Source of the DNA: Caldifarciminota bacterium
GTDB taxonomy: Bacteria > Hydrothermota > UBA3072
Length of the DNA stretch: 64,000 bases
Assembly (NCBI GenBank): GCA_016930175.1
Contig: JAFGHJ010000003.1
Coordinates: forward strand, 1 to 64,000
Direction of reading: 5' to 3'
Under the pieces are notes generated by a model. That model saw nothing but the letters and a program-made list of their open reading frames with translations. It was not told where the DNA came from and searched no databases. Below, piece by piece: positions 35,165 to 43,698 of the stretch (its first letter is position 1; each line of letters opens with the position of its first letter). Made by a program: the position numbers and the translations under genes.

Positions 35165-36229
35165 TTACAACCATTTTTTCCGTTTAAAATAAAATAACAT
35201 TGATACTCCTAGAGTAATAATGACTCCCCAGACAGAAAAATAGCCCCAGCGCCAATTAAGTTCAGGCATGAATTTAAAATTCATACCGTAGATACCTGCG
35301 ATAAAAGTTAAAGGAATGAAAATCGAAGCGAACATAGTAAGAACTTTCATAATCTCATTCATTTTGTTACTCAGACTCGAAAGAAAGGTGTCATGTAATC
35401 CTGAAAGCATGTCACGAAAATTTTCGACAGTATCGATAACCTGAATTGTATGGTCGTATACGTTTCTAAAATAAATAATTACGTTTGCTGAAATAAGTGA
35501 AGTTTTTTCTCTGGCGAGAGAATTCACCAACTCCCGTAGCGGCCAGACGGATCTGCGAATCAATATCATATCTTTTTTTGATTTATGAATATTGTGTAAG
35601 GATTCCGGTTCTGTGCGCTCGACAATGTCTTCTTCTAATTCTTCGATTCGGTCTCCCATTTTTTCAAGCACGGAAAAATAGTTGTCCACCACTGCATCTA
35701 TTAAGCTGTAGAGAAGATAATCGCTTCCCATCTTTCTAATCCTGCCTTTTCCCTTCTCGATCCTATCTCGAACAGGGTCAAAAACATCTCCTTCTTTTTC
35801 CTGGAAAGAAATAACAAAATTCTTACCCAGCACCAGACTCACCTGTTCAACTTCGATTTCCTCGCCTCTTTCATCGAAATAAAGCATTTTTAACACAACG
35901 AATATATAATCTCCGAAATCTTCCACTTTCGGACGCTGTGTTGTATTTCCTATGTCTTCCATAACGAGAGGATGAAGGTCGAAGCATTTTCCTAACTTTT
36001 CAATAATATCGGTATTGTGAATACCATCAACATTTATCCATGTAATCGAATCCTTTTCTTTAAAGGGAAAACATTCTTCTTCTTTTACTCCCTCTCTTTT
36101 AGTAAATTCGTTTTTATTATAATCGATTACCGAAATCTTAACCTCGGCAGTTTTTTCTTCCCCAATATAAACCACGGTTCCGGGACTAAGGCCCTTGTGT
36201 TTAGAAGTTTCTTTGAAAGATTTTGGCAT
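35165..36229 (-). CDS. corA: CorA-family Mg2+/Co2+ transporter
   Basis: The 354-residue protein has a large cytosolic domain (ITWINVDGIHNTDIIEKLGKCFDLHPLVMEDI) and two C-terminal transmembrane helices. The signature YGMNF (IAGIYGMNFKFMPELNWRWGY) sits at the pore mouth and the protein ends with a basic KRKKWL. It forms pentamers that import Mg2+ by channel action. AAGGAGGATGAC stands before the ATG. Transcription probably stops at the hairpin 35114-35141. Confidence 0.93.
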   Translation of the reverse strand: MPKSFKETSKHKGLSPGTVVYIGEEKTAEVKISVIDYNKNEFTKREGVKEEECFPFKEKDSITWINVDGIHNTDIIEKLGKCFDLHPLVMEDIGNTTQRPKVEDFGDYIFVVLKMLYFDERGEEIEVEQVSLVLGKNFVISFQEKEGDVFDPVRDRIEKGKGRIRKMGSDYLLYSLIDAVVDNYFSVLEKMGDRIEELEEDIVERTEPESLHNIHKSKKDMILIRRSVWPLRELVNSLAREKTSLISANVIIYFRNVYDHTIQVIDTVENFRDMLSGLHDTFLSSLSNKMNEIMKVLTMFASIFIPLTFIAGIYGMNFKFMPELNWRWGYFSVWGVIITLGVSMLFYFKRKKWL

Positions 36230-36318
36230 GTCATCCTCCTTAATCTTAATTTATAATTTATAATAAAATTTTCTAAAGTAAAGAGCATAAGAATCGAATT
36301 GTAATCAAAAAAAGTACG

Positions 36319-36346
36319 TTGACATGTCAGAAAAAGACCGTATAAT
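36319..36346 (+). promoter_or_regulatory. Consensus promoter of the gene at 36368
   Basis: TTGACA (36319-36324), 16 bases, TATAAT (36341-36346); AAGGAAAGGG lies between it and the ATG. Confidence 0.75.
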
Positions 36347-36367
36347 ATTATAATAAGGAAAGGGAAA

Positions 36368-36925
36368 ATGGAAGTAAAGGGAAGCGCAATTATTGTTCTG
36401 CCTAAATTCATAAAAAGTAATTTTGGCACAAAGAACCTTAATATATGGCTTGACTCCCTCTCAGAAGAAGCAAAGAAAGTATATAAAAGCAAAATCCTCA
36501 TTAGTTCGTGGTTTCCTTTAAAAACAGTATTTGTCGAGCCCACAAGAAAAATGTGCGACATGTTCTACAGAAAAAATCTAAAGGGCGCTTGGGAAGTAGG
36601 GCGCTTCAGTGCCGAATATTCTCTTAAAGAATTTTATAAAGCATACGTAAGAGTTGCGACACCACAGTCTTTAACAAAACGCGCATCACAAATTTTCGGG
36701 GCTTATTACAAACCGAGTTCTATGAGAGTAATTGAAATAAGTGAAAAGAAGATACTTTTAAAAATAACCGAATTTCCCGAAATGGATGAAATTGTTGAAA
36801 ATAGGATTTTAGGCTGGGTAGAAAAAGCATTGGAAATCTGCGATTGCAAAAATATCAAGCTGGAAGTCGTTAAATCTTTAATTCGCGGCGATCCTGCAAG
36901 TGAAATCGATATAACCTGGGACTGA
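36368..36925 (+). CDS. Unknown soluble protein, DUF2378/TIGR02265-like layout
   Basis: The 185-residue protein lacks a signal peptide or membrane helix. It begins VKGSAIIVLPKFIKSNFGTKNLNIWLDSLSEEAKKVY and continues with ISSWFPLKTVFVEP, a pattern similar to the myxobacterial TIGR02265/DUF2378 and haem-NO-binding-like families of small alpha/beta proteins. The second half has ITEFPEMDEIVENRILGWVEKALEICDCKNIKLEV. The similarity is by eye only. A strong promoter suggests steady expression. Confidence 0.6.
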   Translation: MEVKGSAIIVLPKFIKSNFGTKNLNIWLDSLSEEAKKVYKSKILISSWFPLKTVFVEPTRKMCDMFYRKNLKGAWEVGRFSAEYSLKEFYKAYVRVATPQSLTKRASQIFGAYYKPSSMRVIEISEKKILLKITEFPEMDEIVENRILGWVEKALEICDCKNIKLEVVKSLIRGDPASEIDITWD

Positions 36926-37024
36926 CAGGGAGTTAGGTATTAGTTAAAACAAAAATAGGAATTTAGGGAACCAAATCAAAAAAATCTTATCTAAAAGAAA
37001 AAAGAAGGAGATAATGATTGTATT

Positions 37025-37426
37025 ATGAAATGGAATTGTAAATGTTTAGTTATAATCTTTATGTCAATGTCGTGCAGTATCTTTGATGCTGGCGACTCCT
37101 TAAAGGGAAGCGCTTCCTTAAGTTCTATTACTGTTATGTTTAATGAAGTGGAGGGGATTTTTTATCCTCCTTTCTCGCCCGATATTACGGAGTATTCTGT
37201 TAGCTTATCCACGTTTCCACGTAGCATCTCTCTCGTGGCTACCTCCGAGAATGGTTTGGCAACGATTCAAGTAAATGGAGAGTTGGTCGAATCGGGTGAA
37301 GAAATCCAGGTTCAAACGTCTCCGCCGAATTTTGTCGTAGAAATAATAGTCGTCTCGGAGAACGGTAAGAATTCCAAGACATATGAACTGAACATATCAG
37401 CTGGTCCCTTGCCTTTGGGCGAATAG
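37025..37426 (+). CDS. Lipoprotein with cadherin-like beta-sandwich domain
   Basis: The 133-residue protein has a short lipobox signal (VIIFMSMSC, cysteine near 17). One domain of about 90 residues (IFYPPFSPDITEYSVSLSTFPRSISLVATSENGLATIQVNGELVESGEEIQV...VVSENGKNSKTYELNISAG, seen in parts) matches the cadherin-like beta-sandwich family, PF12733, common in surface proteins. The only good ribosome site (AAGGAG) serves a four-codon frame ATG-ATT-GTA-TTA-TGA at 37014-37028, whose stop overlaps this start (ATGA), so translation may be coupled through it. Confidence 0.72.
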   Translation: MKWNCKCLVIIFMSMSCSIFDAGDSLKGSASLSSITVMFNEVEGIFYPPFSPDITEYSVSLSTFPRSISLVATSENGLATIQVNGELVESGEEIQVQTSPPNFVVEIIVVSENGKNSKTYELNISAGPLPLGE

Positions 37427-37490
37427 ACTTTTTGCGGTAGATTAAAATTAGGGGTCAAGGTTTCCAGGATTCCGGATTTCAAGTAAAAGA

Positions 37491-37652
37491 ACAAACAAAT
37501 AAAATATTTGTGCTATTCGTGTAATTTGTTGTTCCTCTTTGGTGAGTTGAGGGGGGGTCTCAAAAAACACAATAAAAAATTTAGTGTGTTTAGTGTATTT
37601 CGTGGTTAAATAAATTTGTTTTTTGTTTGTGTTTTAGTGCCTTCGTGGCTAT
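37491..37652 (-). repeat. Inverted word-like repeats downstream of mfd
   Basis: An inverted ACACGAATA-type copy (GTGCTATTCGTGTAATTTGT, 37510), then GTGTGTTTAGTGTATTTCGT (37584) and GTGCCTTCGTGGCTATTTG (37637), the last reaching the mfd stop codon. Confidence 0.6.
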
Positions 37653-40582
37653 TTGTTAAAGGTTTCCAGGAATTCAAAAACAGAATCGCGTGGTACCAAA
37701 ACAGTCAGGGTTTTATCCTTATAAGAAAATTTAATTCCATCTATGGTTGAGATGAGTTTTTCTATTTGAGATTTACTCAAAGTTTTTTTAGTTTCGCAAG
37801 AGAAGTATTTAATTCCTTCTTCTATTTTTGTTATTTCGGAAGCCTCCGCAAGGATTTTAATCCTTGCCCATTTTAATATTCGGATAACATTGGGAGGTGT
37901 TTCCCCGAATCTGTCTTTTATTTCGTTCTCTAATTTTTCAACTTCCGGCAAATTCTCGACGGAAGAAATTCTTCGGTATAGTTCTATTCTATCATCTTCT
38001 TCCGGAATGTAGCTCTTTGGAATATAAAAAGAACCCTGCAAAAAAACCTCTACTTCGGGTTTTTCTATTATTGTCTCGCCTTTGGCTTTTTTAATTGCTT
38101 CGTTTAATATTTTTAGATATAATTTGTAACCGATTGTCGCAATATGACCATGTTGCTCCTTGCCTAGAATTTCGCCGGCACCTCTTATTTCCAAATCCTT
38201 AAGTGAAATTTTAAAACCGGAACCTAACTGGGAGTATGTTTTAATTGTCGATATTCTCTCTCTTGCTTTACCTTTCAGCTCTCCCGAAATAATGAGATAG
38301 CAGAAACCCTGCCTTAAGGAACGTCCGACCCTTCCCCTTAACTGGTGTAAGTCAGCCAGGCCGAAATTTTCAGCCTTATCTATTATTATAGTATTGACGT
38401 TAGGTAAATCGAGCCCTGATTCTATAATAGCTGTGGAGAGCAAGAGGTCATATTTGTGATTAAGGAAATCCGTCATTCTTTTCTCAAGGATTTCTGTTGA
38501 TAACTGTCCGTGCCCCACAATTATTCTAACCTCAGGAATGATTTTTTCTAACTTCTTTCTTACCGATTCGATGCTGGATACTCTGTTGTGCACAAAGAAA
38601 ACCTGTCCGCCTCTTTCCGTTTCTCTTAAGATAGCGTCTTTAATTTTTCTCTCATCCCAATGAATTACGTTGGTTACAACGTCTCTTCTTCCATGGGGTG
38701 GAGTTTGTATTACTGAAAGGTCTCTTATCCCGAGTAGTGAGAATTGCAGCGTGCGGGGTATTGGGGTCGCGCTCATTGAAAGGACATCGATATTAGTACG
38801 CAACTCTTTTAATTTCTCCTTCTGTCTGACTCCGAAACGCTGCTCTTCGTCGATTATCAGCACCCCCAGGTCTTTAAAATCAATTCTTTTATTTAGAAGC
38901 ATATGAGTGCCTATAATTATATCGCATTTCCCGGCTCTGATTTTCTCCAGTATTTCTTTCTCTTTCTTTTTTGTGAATCTTGAGAGCAGTTCAATATTTA
39001 TCGGGAATTTTTTTAGCCTTTCTTTAAATGTCCGGTAATGTTGTTCTGCTAGCAGAGTCGTTGGTGTTATAATTGCCGACTGTTTCGATTCTATTGCAGC
39101 CTTAAATGCCGTACGAAGGGCAACCTCGGTTTTTCCAAATCCGACTTCTCCGCAAAGGAGTCTATCCATCGGTTTTGTCTTTTCCATATCGGTATAAACT
39201 TTATTTATAGCTTCTTCCTGGTCATTTGTTTCTTGAAAGGGAAATGACAGTTCGAGTTCACTTATAAGAGAATTAACCTTAGCATATGAATACCCTTTAG
39301 CAACTGTTCTTTTTGCGTAAAGCAGGAGAAGTTCCTCTGCATACTTCTCCAGTTCTTTCTTGACCTTTCTTTTTTTTGTTTCCCATTTGTTTTTTGAAAG
39401 TTCCGAAAGTTCCGGTTCTTTTTCTCCTCCTGAGATATATTGTGTTAAAAGACCGGATTTTTCTACCGGAACAAGTATCCTGCTTTTATTTTTATATTCT
39501 AGTACGAGACATTCCCTCTTTCTTCTGTCGATATCTACTATTTCAAGACCTTCAAAGCGGCCTATTCCAAAGTCTTCGTGTACAATATAATTTCCCCGAA
39601 TAAATTCCCTTTCAGCCTCAACTGGAATTTCTTCTTTTTTTGTTTTGTGTTTTGCCCGCAACGCTCCGAAAATATCGGATTCCGTAAATAAGGCTAATTT
39701 TATTTTATCTATAATAAAACCTTTTGATAGATAAGTATCTAAATACTCGATTTGCGGAAAATCATTGTCGAATAAGTCGCGAAGACGATGTATTTCACCG
39801 GGAGTACCCGCGGCAATGAAAATACGATAATTTTTTAGTTTTCCTAGTTCCTGTTTGAAGTAATCGAGATTCCTGTGAAAGGAAATTGCCGGGGTGCATG
39901 GTATAGAGTACCCTGTGGGATTTAGCTTTACGTCTACTTTAAAATCTTTTGTTTCCGGACCTATTTTGAAAAATTCTCCGAGTATTTCTTCGAGAGGTTT
40001 ACTCTCTTCTTTTTTAATAAGGAGAGTTGTGTTTTTTGTTTTTGCTGTAGATAATTGATTGCTGGGATTGAAAAATCTAAGGGAGGCTATTTTTTCATCT
40101 TCCAATTCTATTCTGAGGGGGTTTTTATGATTTAAAGCCCATACGTCAACTATTCCTCCTCGATTAACGTATTCCCCTTCTTCATAAACACGGTTTCTTC
40201 GTACTAATCCTCCGCTATCGAGATAAAGCAGCAGTTTTTCTAAGGAAATGTTATTACCCAGTGTAAGGTTTACGGATTCTTGTTCGGGTATTTCCATCGC
40301 AAGGTTTCCTTCTTCAATGATTAAAAGGTCGAAGTCTTTTGAGGCAATTATTGCACCGATACGGTTTAGATTCTCCTCAGTTAAAAGGAGAACTTTGTCA
40401 AAAAAGAATTCTGCGTCCTGAGTAACTTTTAAGGGGTCTTCTTCCGTTAGTAGAACAAGAGGTGCCTTATCTTTAAAGCCATAAGCTAAAAGTAATTCTC
40501 CGGGATAACTTGGAGGGTTAAGAACCCTCTTTTTGTTTATTTCTTTTTTTAGGAAATCATATAAACTTTGTTTAAACTTCAC
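37649..40582 (-). CDS. mfd: Transcription-repair coupling factor Mfd
   Basis: The 977-residue protein has the UvrB-like N-terminal domain, the RNA-polymerase interaction (CarD/RID) domain (GNYIVHEDFGIGRFEGLEIVDI), and SF2 helicase motifs: GEVGFGKTEVALR, IIGTHMLL, IIDEEQRFGVRQKE, SATPIPRTL, and the RecG-like TRG region (LDLPNVNTIIIDKAENFGLADLHQLRGRVGRSLRQG). A C-terminal domain closes it. It is shorter than E. coli Mfd (1148), mainly at the N-terminus. The start is GTG overlapping the rnfA stop (GTGA), making it the last gene of the Rnf operon. Confidence 0.93.
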   Translation of the reverse strand: MKFKQSLYDFLKKEINKKRVLNPPSYPGELLLAYGFKDKAPLVLLTEEDPLKVTQDAEFFFDKVLLLTEENLNRIGAIIASKDFDLLIIEEGNLAMEIPEQESVNLTLGNNISLEKLLLYLDSGGLVRRNRVYEEGEYVNRGGIVDVWALNHKNPLRIELEDEKIASLRFFNPSNQLSTAKTKNTTLLIKKEESKPLEEILGEFFKIGPETKDFKVDVKLNPTGYSIPCTPAISFHRNLDYFKQELGKLKNYRIFIAAGTPGEIHRLRDLFDNDFPQIEYLDTYLSKGFIIDKIKLALFTESDIFGALRAKHKTKKEEIPVEAEREFIRGNYIVHEDFGIGRFEGLEIVDIDRRKRECLVLEYKNKSRILVPVEKSGLLTQYISGGEKEPELSELSKNKWETKKRKVKKELEKYAEELLLLYAKRTVAKGYSYAKVNSLISELELSFPFQETNDQEEAINKVYTDMEKTKPMDRLLCGEVGFGKTEVALRTAFKAAIESKQSAIITPTTLLAEQHYRTFKERLKKFPINIELLSRFTKKKEKEILEKIRAGKCDIIIGTHMLLNKRIDFKDLGVLIIDEEQRFGVRQKEKLKELRTNIDVLSMSATPIPRTLQFSLLGIRDLSVIQTPPHGRRDVVTNVIHWDERKIKDAILRETERGGQVFFVHNRVSSIESVRKKLEKIIPEVRIIVGHGQLSTEILEKRMTDFLNHKYDLLLSTAIIESGLDLPNVNTIIIDKAENFGLADLHQLRGRVGRSLRQGFCYLIISGELKGKARERISTIKTYSQLGSGFKISLKDLEIRGAGEILGKEQHGHIATIGYKLYLKILNEAIKKAKGETIIEKPEVEVFLQGSFYIPKSYIPEEDDRIELYRRISSVENLPEVEKLENEIKDRFGETPPNVIRILKWARIKILAEASEITKIEEGIKYFSCETKKTLSKSQIEKLISTIDGIKFSYKDKTLTVLVPRDSVFEFLETFNK

Positions 40583-41166
40583 AGAGAAAGGCCCAGAAAG
40601 CCCGAGAAGCCGAGAAATGCGAGTCCCATAAGAGCGGCAATTACGAAAGATATTGGGAGTCCCTTGAGAGGTTCAGGTATGGGAGCGTTTTCCAATCTTT
40701 CGCGAATTGAACTTATAAGAACTATTGCGAGTAGGAAGCCTAAGCCGCTGCTGATTGCGAAGACGATTCCTGAAATGAGATTGAAATTATTGTCAATATT
40801 TAGAAATGCGACTCCCAGGATTGCGCAGTTGGTTGTTATAAGAGGTAGGAATATTCCAAGAGCGGAATAAAGTGCCGGTAATTGTTTTTTAAAGAACAGC
40901 TCAAGGAATTGGACGAGAGAGGCAATGACAAGGATGAATACAACCGTTCGAAGATAAATAAGGTTCAGCGGTATAAGAATAAATTGATATAAGAACCATG
41001 TTATTACTGTTGCAAGCGTCATTACGAATATAACGCTTATACCCATCGAAGCGGCTGTTTCCATTCTTCTTGAAACACCGAAGAAAGGGCATAAACCTAA
41101 GAATTTCATTAATATTATATTATTTACCAGGAAAGCAGACAGGAATATCAAAAATACGTTATCCAT
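40579..41166 (-). CDS. rnfA: Rnf complex subunit RnfA
   Basis: The 195-residue membrane protein has six helices and RnfA features: LVNNIILMKFLGLCPFFGVS with the conserved cysteine that binds iron in the membrane, and TTNCAILGVAFLN with the second cysteine. RnfA and RnfE together hold the intramembrane [2Fe-2S] cluster in the electron path from ferredoxin to NAD. It starts with TAATG overlap to rnfE. Confidence 0.93.
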   Translation of the reverse strand: MDNVFLIFLSAFLVNNIILMKFLGLCPFFGVSRRMETAASMGISVIFVMTLATVITWFLYQFILIPLNLIYLRTVVFILVIASLVQFLELFFKKQLPALYSALGIFLPLITTNCAILGVAFLNIDNNFNLISGIVFAISSGLGFLLAIVLISSIRERLENAPIPEPLKGLPISFVIAALMGLAFLGFSGFLGLSL

Positions 41167-41774
41167 TATTTTTTCCTCCAGTAGTTGAATAGACCCATAA
41201 GCAGAGCGATAGTAAGAAAGCCTCCCGGCGGAAGAATTAGCAGGATAATTGATGACTCCGTAAAAGAGGCGCCGAGAATTTTAAAACCGTCGAATATCCC
41301 GGGTATACTCATCCAGATACCCTGTCCTAAGATTTCTCTGATGGTTCCCATTATAAAGAGTACCAGGGTAAATCCGATTCCGGCTCCGAGTCCGTCCATA
41401 AATGACAAATGTACCGGATTTTTGAAAGCGAATCCTTCCGCTCTTCCGAGTATACCGCAGTTTACAACGATTAGAGGAACGAATACACCCAGCTGAACAG
41501 AAAGCGGAGGAAGGTAAGCTTTTAAAGCATAATCTATTATAGTTACAAACGACGCAATTATAATAATGAATATAGGAATTCTTAAATTGGCAGGGATAAT
41601 TTTTCTTAAAGAGGAAACGAATAAATTAGAGAGTACAAAAACGAAGGTTGCAGCGATACCCATTCCGATTCCGTTGTATGCCGATGTCGTTACGGCAAGC
41701 GTAGGGCAGAGACCGATTGCCAGAACCAGGATTAAATTGTTTTTAACTATTCCGTCTATAAGGGTACGTTTTAT
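41166..41774 (-). CDS. rnfE: Rnf complex subunit RnfE, ATA start
   Basis: From the first ATG (41663) the protein would miss the conserved N-terminus. In frame upstream is KRTLIDGIVKNNLILVLAIGLCPTLAVTTSAYNGIGMG, the standard RnfE beginning with its cluster cysteine. The second cysteine is in VVNCGILGRAEGFA. The upstream frame has no ATG, GTG or TTG; GGGAG followed six bases later by ATA (41774-41772) is the best start, giving 202 residues. ATA overlaps the rnfG stop as ATAA. RnfE pairs with RnfA in the inner membrane. Confidence 0.9.
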   Translation of the reverse strand: MKRTLIDGIVKNNLILVLAIGLCPTLAVTTSAYNGIGMGIAATFVFVLSNLFVSSLRKIIPANLRIPIFIIIIASFVTIIDYALKAYLPPLSVQLGVFVPLIVVNCGILGRAEGFAFKNPVHLSFMDGLGAGIGFTLVLFIMGTIREILGQGIWMSIPGIFDGFKILGASFTESSIILLILPPGGFLTIALLMGLFNYWRKK

Positions 41775-42715
41775 TTCTCTCTCCCTTCGATATATTTTTT
41801 ATATACCGTTTTTATTTCTTTTCGGACTTTTTCCGCAATAACTTCAAAATCGGAGGAAAATTTCAATTTGTCGATGTTCTTTATTAGAACATCTTTGAAT
41901 ACTTTTTCTAAGTATTCTTTCATTGCTTTACTCTCTTTGGTAATTTCCTCTTTATCGGTTTCTGAATTTTCTATGAAAATCGATATGTCTTTAATTACTT
42001 TGTTTTCGATTTGAGTAAAGAGTCTAAAAGCAAAAGCAGAATCCGTGATAGTCGAAAGATAGACAAAATTATTGGAGATCTGCCAAAGCTGGTTAGGCAT
42101 TATTTCTGCAAGTGCGGAATCGGTTATTTGTTCTAAAGAATCAAGGAAGTTTTTTGAAAATTCTCTAAAAGCATAGCCGGGTAGGAGTTTACTGTATCGT
42201 ATTAGTCCTTCCCTTACTGCGTCGGTTGCAGCTCTGGACGAGATGGTTGCGGAGGTTATAGCGTCTATTTTTCCCTGTTGTTTATCTTTCGTAAGAAAGA
42301 TTTCATCTGCCGAGAGATTGTTGAATTGGTCTAAGAAGGGCTCTTCGGCAATTTTCATTCCAAGACCCGGTGTTTCCGAGAGTTCCTCTTTTGGTATTTT
42401 AACTCGTATTATCCTTCCTGTCGAGTCGACTCCTATAATCGGTCTGATTATACCGGAATATCCTTTTTTCTCGGATCTGAAAACAATGCCTATATACTTA
42501 TCTCCTTGTAAAACTTTCCATAAGGTATCAGCTTTTATTTCTTCGAAGCGGACCGATGGATCGGCGAATACTTCACTTAATGATTTCTTTAATGATTCTT
42601 CTCTGTATTTTGAAATTATTGGAGCTGTTTGTTTATATACGAAGGAAAGAAGAAATGCCGATGTTATACCCACTAAAAACAAGACAGATACTTCCTTTAC
42701 TTTTTTCAACATCAT
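41771..42715 (-). CDS. rnfG: Rnf complex subunit RnfG with long C-terminal extension
   Basis: The 314-residue protein has an N-terminal membrane anchor (VSVLFLVGITSAFLLSFVY), the FMN-binding domain (GYSGIIRPIIGVDSTGRI; LSETPGLGMKI) and the covalent flavin threonine motif as ITSATISSRAA, where the usual glycine of SGAT is serine. Typical RnfG has about 200 residues. Here about 130 further residues follow (from ALAEIMPNQLWQIS to the end), charged and helical, unlike anything I know in RnfG. Two ATG codons start it; GGGAGG fits the second. Confidence 0.88.
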   Translation of the reverse strand: MMLKKVKEVSVLFLVGITSAFLLSFVYKQTAPIISKYREESLKKSLSEVFADPSVRFEEIKADTLWKVLQGDKYIGIVFRSEKKGYSGIIRPIIGVDSTGRIIRVKIPKEELSETPGLGMKIAEEPFLDQFNNLSADEIFLTKDKQQGKIDAITSATISSRAATDAVREGLIRYSKLLPGYAFREFSKNFLDSLEQITDSALAEIMPNQLWQISNNFVYLSTITDSAFAFRLFTQIENKVIKDISIFIENSETDKEEITKESKAMKEYLEKVFKDVLIKNIDKLKFSSDFEVIAEKVRKEIKTVYKKYIEGREK

Positions 42716-43698
42716 TACCTCCCAAATATCTTTTTCTCGGATATTCTATCGAGAAGAGGTACGAACATATTCATGATTAAAATCGAATAAGAAACGCCTT
42801 CGGGATATCCTCCCCATACTCTTATTAATACACAAATAATTCCGCCGGCTACCCCGAATATCCATCTTCCTTTTACCGTTACAGGTGAGGTTACCATGTC
42901 GGTAGCCATAAAAAGCCCTCCGAGCATTACCCCTCCTGATAATATATGAAATAGCGGAATTACAGGCGTTTTTCCTAAATAGTATAGTATCCCTGAAAAA
43001 ACAAAAACCGAGCCTATGTAACCAAGCGAGATTTTCCAATCTGCGTATTTTTTAAAGAAAAGGTAAAAAGCGCCGATTAAAAGAAGAAGTGCCGAGGTTT
43101 CGCCTATGCAACCTCCTACTTTGCCTATGAATAAAGCTTTTAACATATAAGTTGAGTTGAGCGATTGTGCGATTGATTCGGTAGGATTTACCTTGAGCAA
43201 CGTCAGAGGTGTTGCCTGAGCTATTCCATCGATAGCCTGTGTAGGCAGTCCCGATAATGTGCCCGAGGCGGGCGGCGCCCAGTTTCCAGCCATTAAGCTT
43301 GGCCAGGAGGCAGTGAGAAACGCTCTTCCGGCGAGTGCGGGATTGAAGATATTGTAGCCTATTCCTCCGAATATTTGTTTTACAACAAATATAGCGAAAG
43401 CAGAACCGGCTACAGGGAGCCACCACGGGGATTCAGGTGATATATTGAAAGCCAGTAAAATTCCGGTGATTACGGCACTGCCGTCCGAAATGCGTATTTC
43501 TCTTTTCGTAAGTTTCTGGAAAACATATTCGCTTCCCATTGCTGATAGTATAGAAAGCAGGGTTAGAAGTATTACTCTTTCTCCAAATATGTGGACTGCA
43601 TATATGAAAGCCGGCATTAGTGCCGCGACCACGCTCCACATTATTTTGGGTGTGCTGACTTTTGAGGTTATATGAGGAGCCGGACTTATACGCAGCAT
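42715..43698 (-). CDS. rnfD: Rnf complex subunit RnfD
   Basis: The 327-residue membrane protein has nine or so helices, SPAPHITSKVSTPKIMWSVVAALMP at the start, FNPALAGRAFL, and the flavin-binding threonine in IAQATPLTLL (the SGATPL-type site). It carries covalently bound FMN and riboflavin and is part of the ion-translocating core. It overlaps rnfC (TAATG) and rnfG (TAATG). Confidence 0.93.
   Translation of the reverse strand: MLRISPAPHITSKVSTPKIMWSVVAALMPAFIYAVHIFGERVILLTLLSILSAMGSEYVFQKLTKREIRISDGSAVITGILLAFNISPESPWWLPVAGSAFAIFVVKQIFGGIGYNIFNPALAGRAFLTASWPSLMAGNWAPPASGTLSGLPTQAIDGIAQATPLTLLKVNPTESIAQSLNSTYMLKALFIGKVGGCIGETSALLLLIGAFYLFFKKYADWKISLGYIGSVFVFSGILYYLGKTPVIPLFHILSGGVMLGGLFMATDMVTSPVTVKGRWIFGVAGGIICVLIRVWGGYPEGVSYSILIMNMFVPLLDRISEKKIFGR

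Noticed and set aside
42243-42776. 177-codon plus-strand frame opposite rnfG
   Set aside because: Antisense shadow of a well-conserved gene; no ribosome site or recognisable product.
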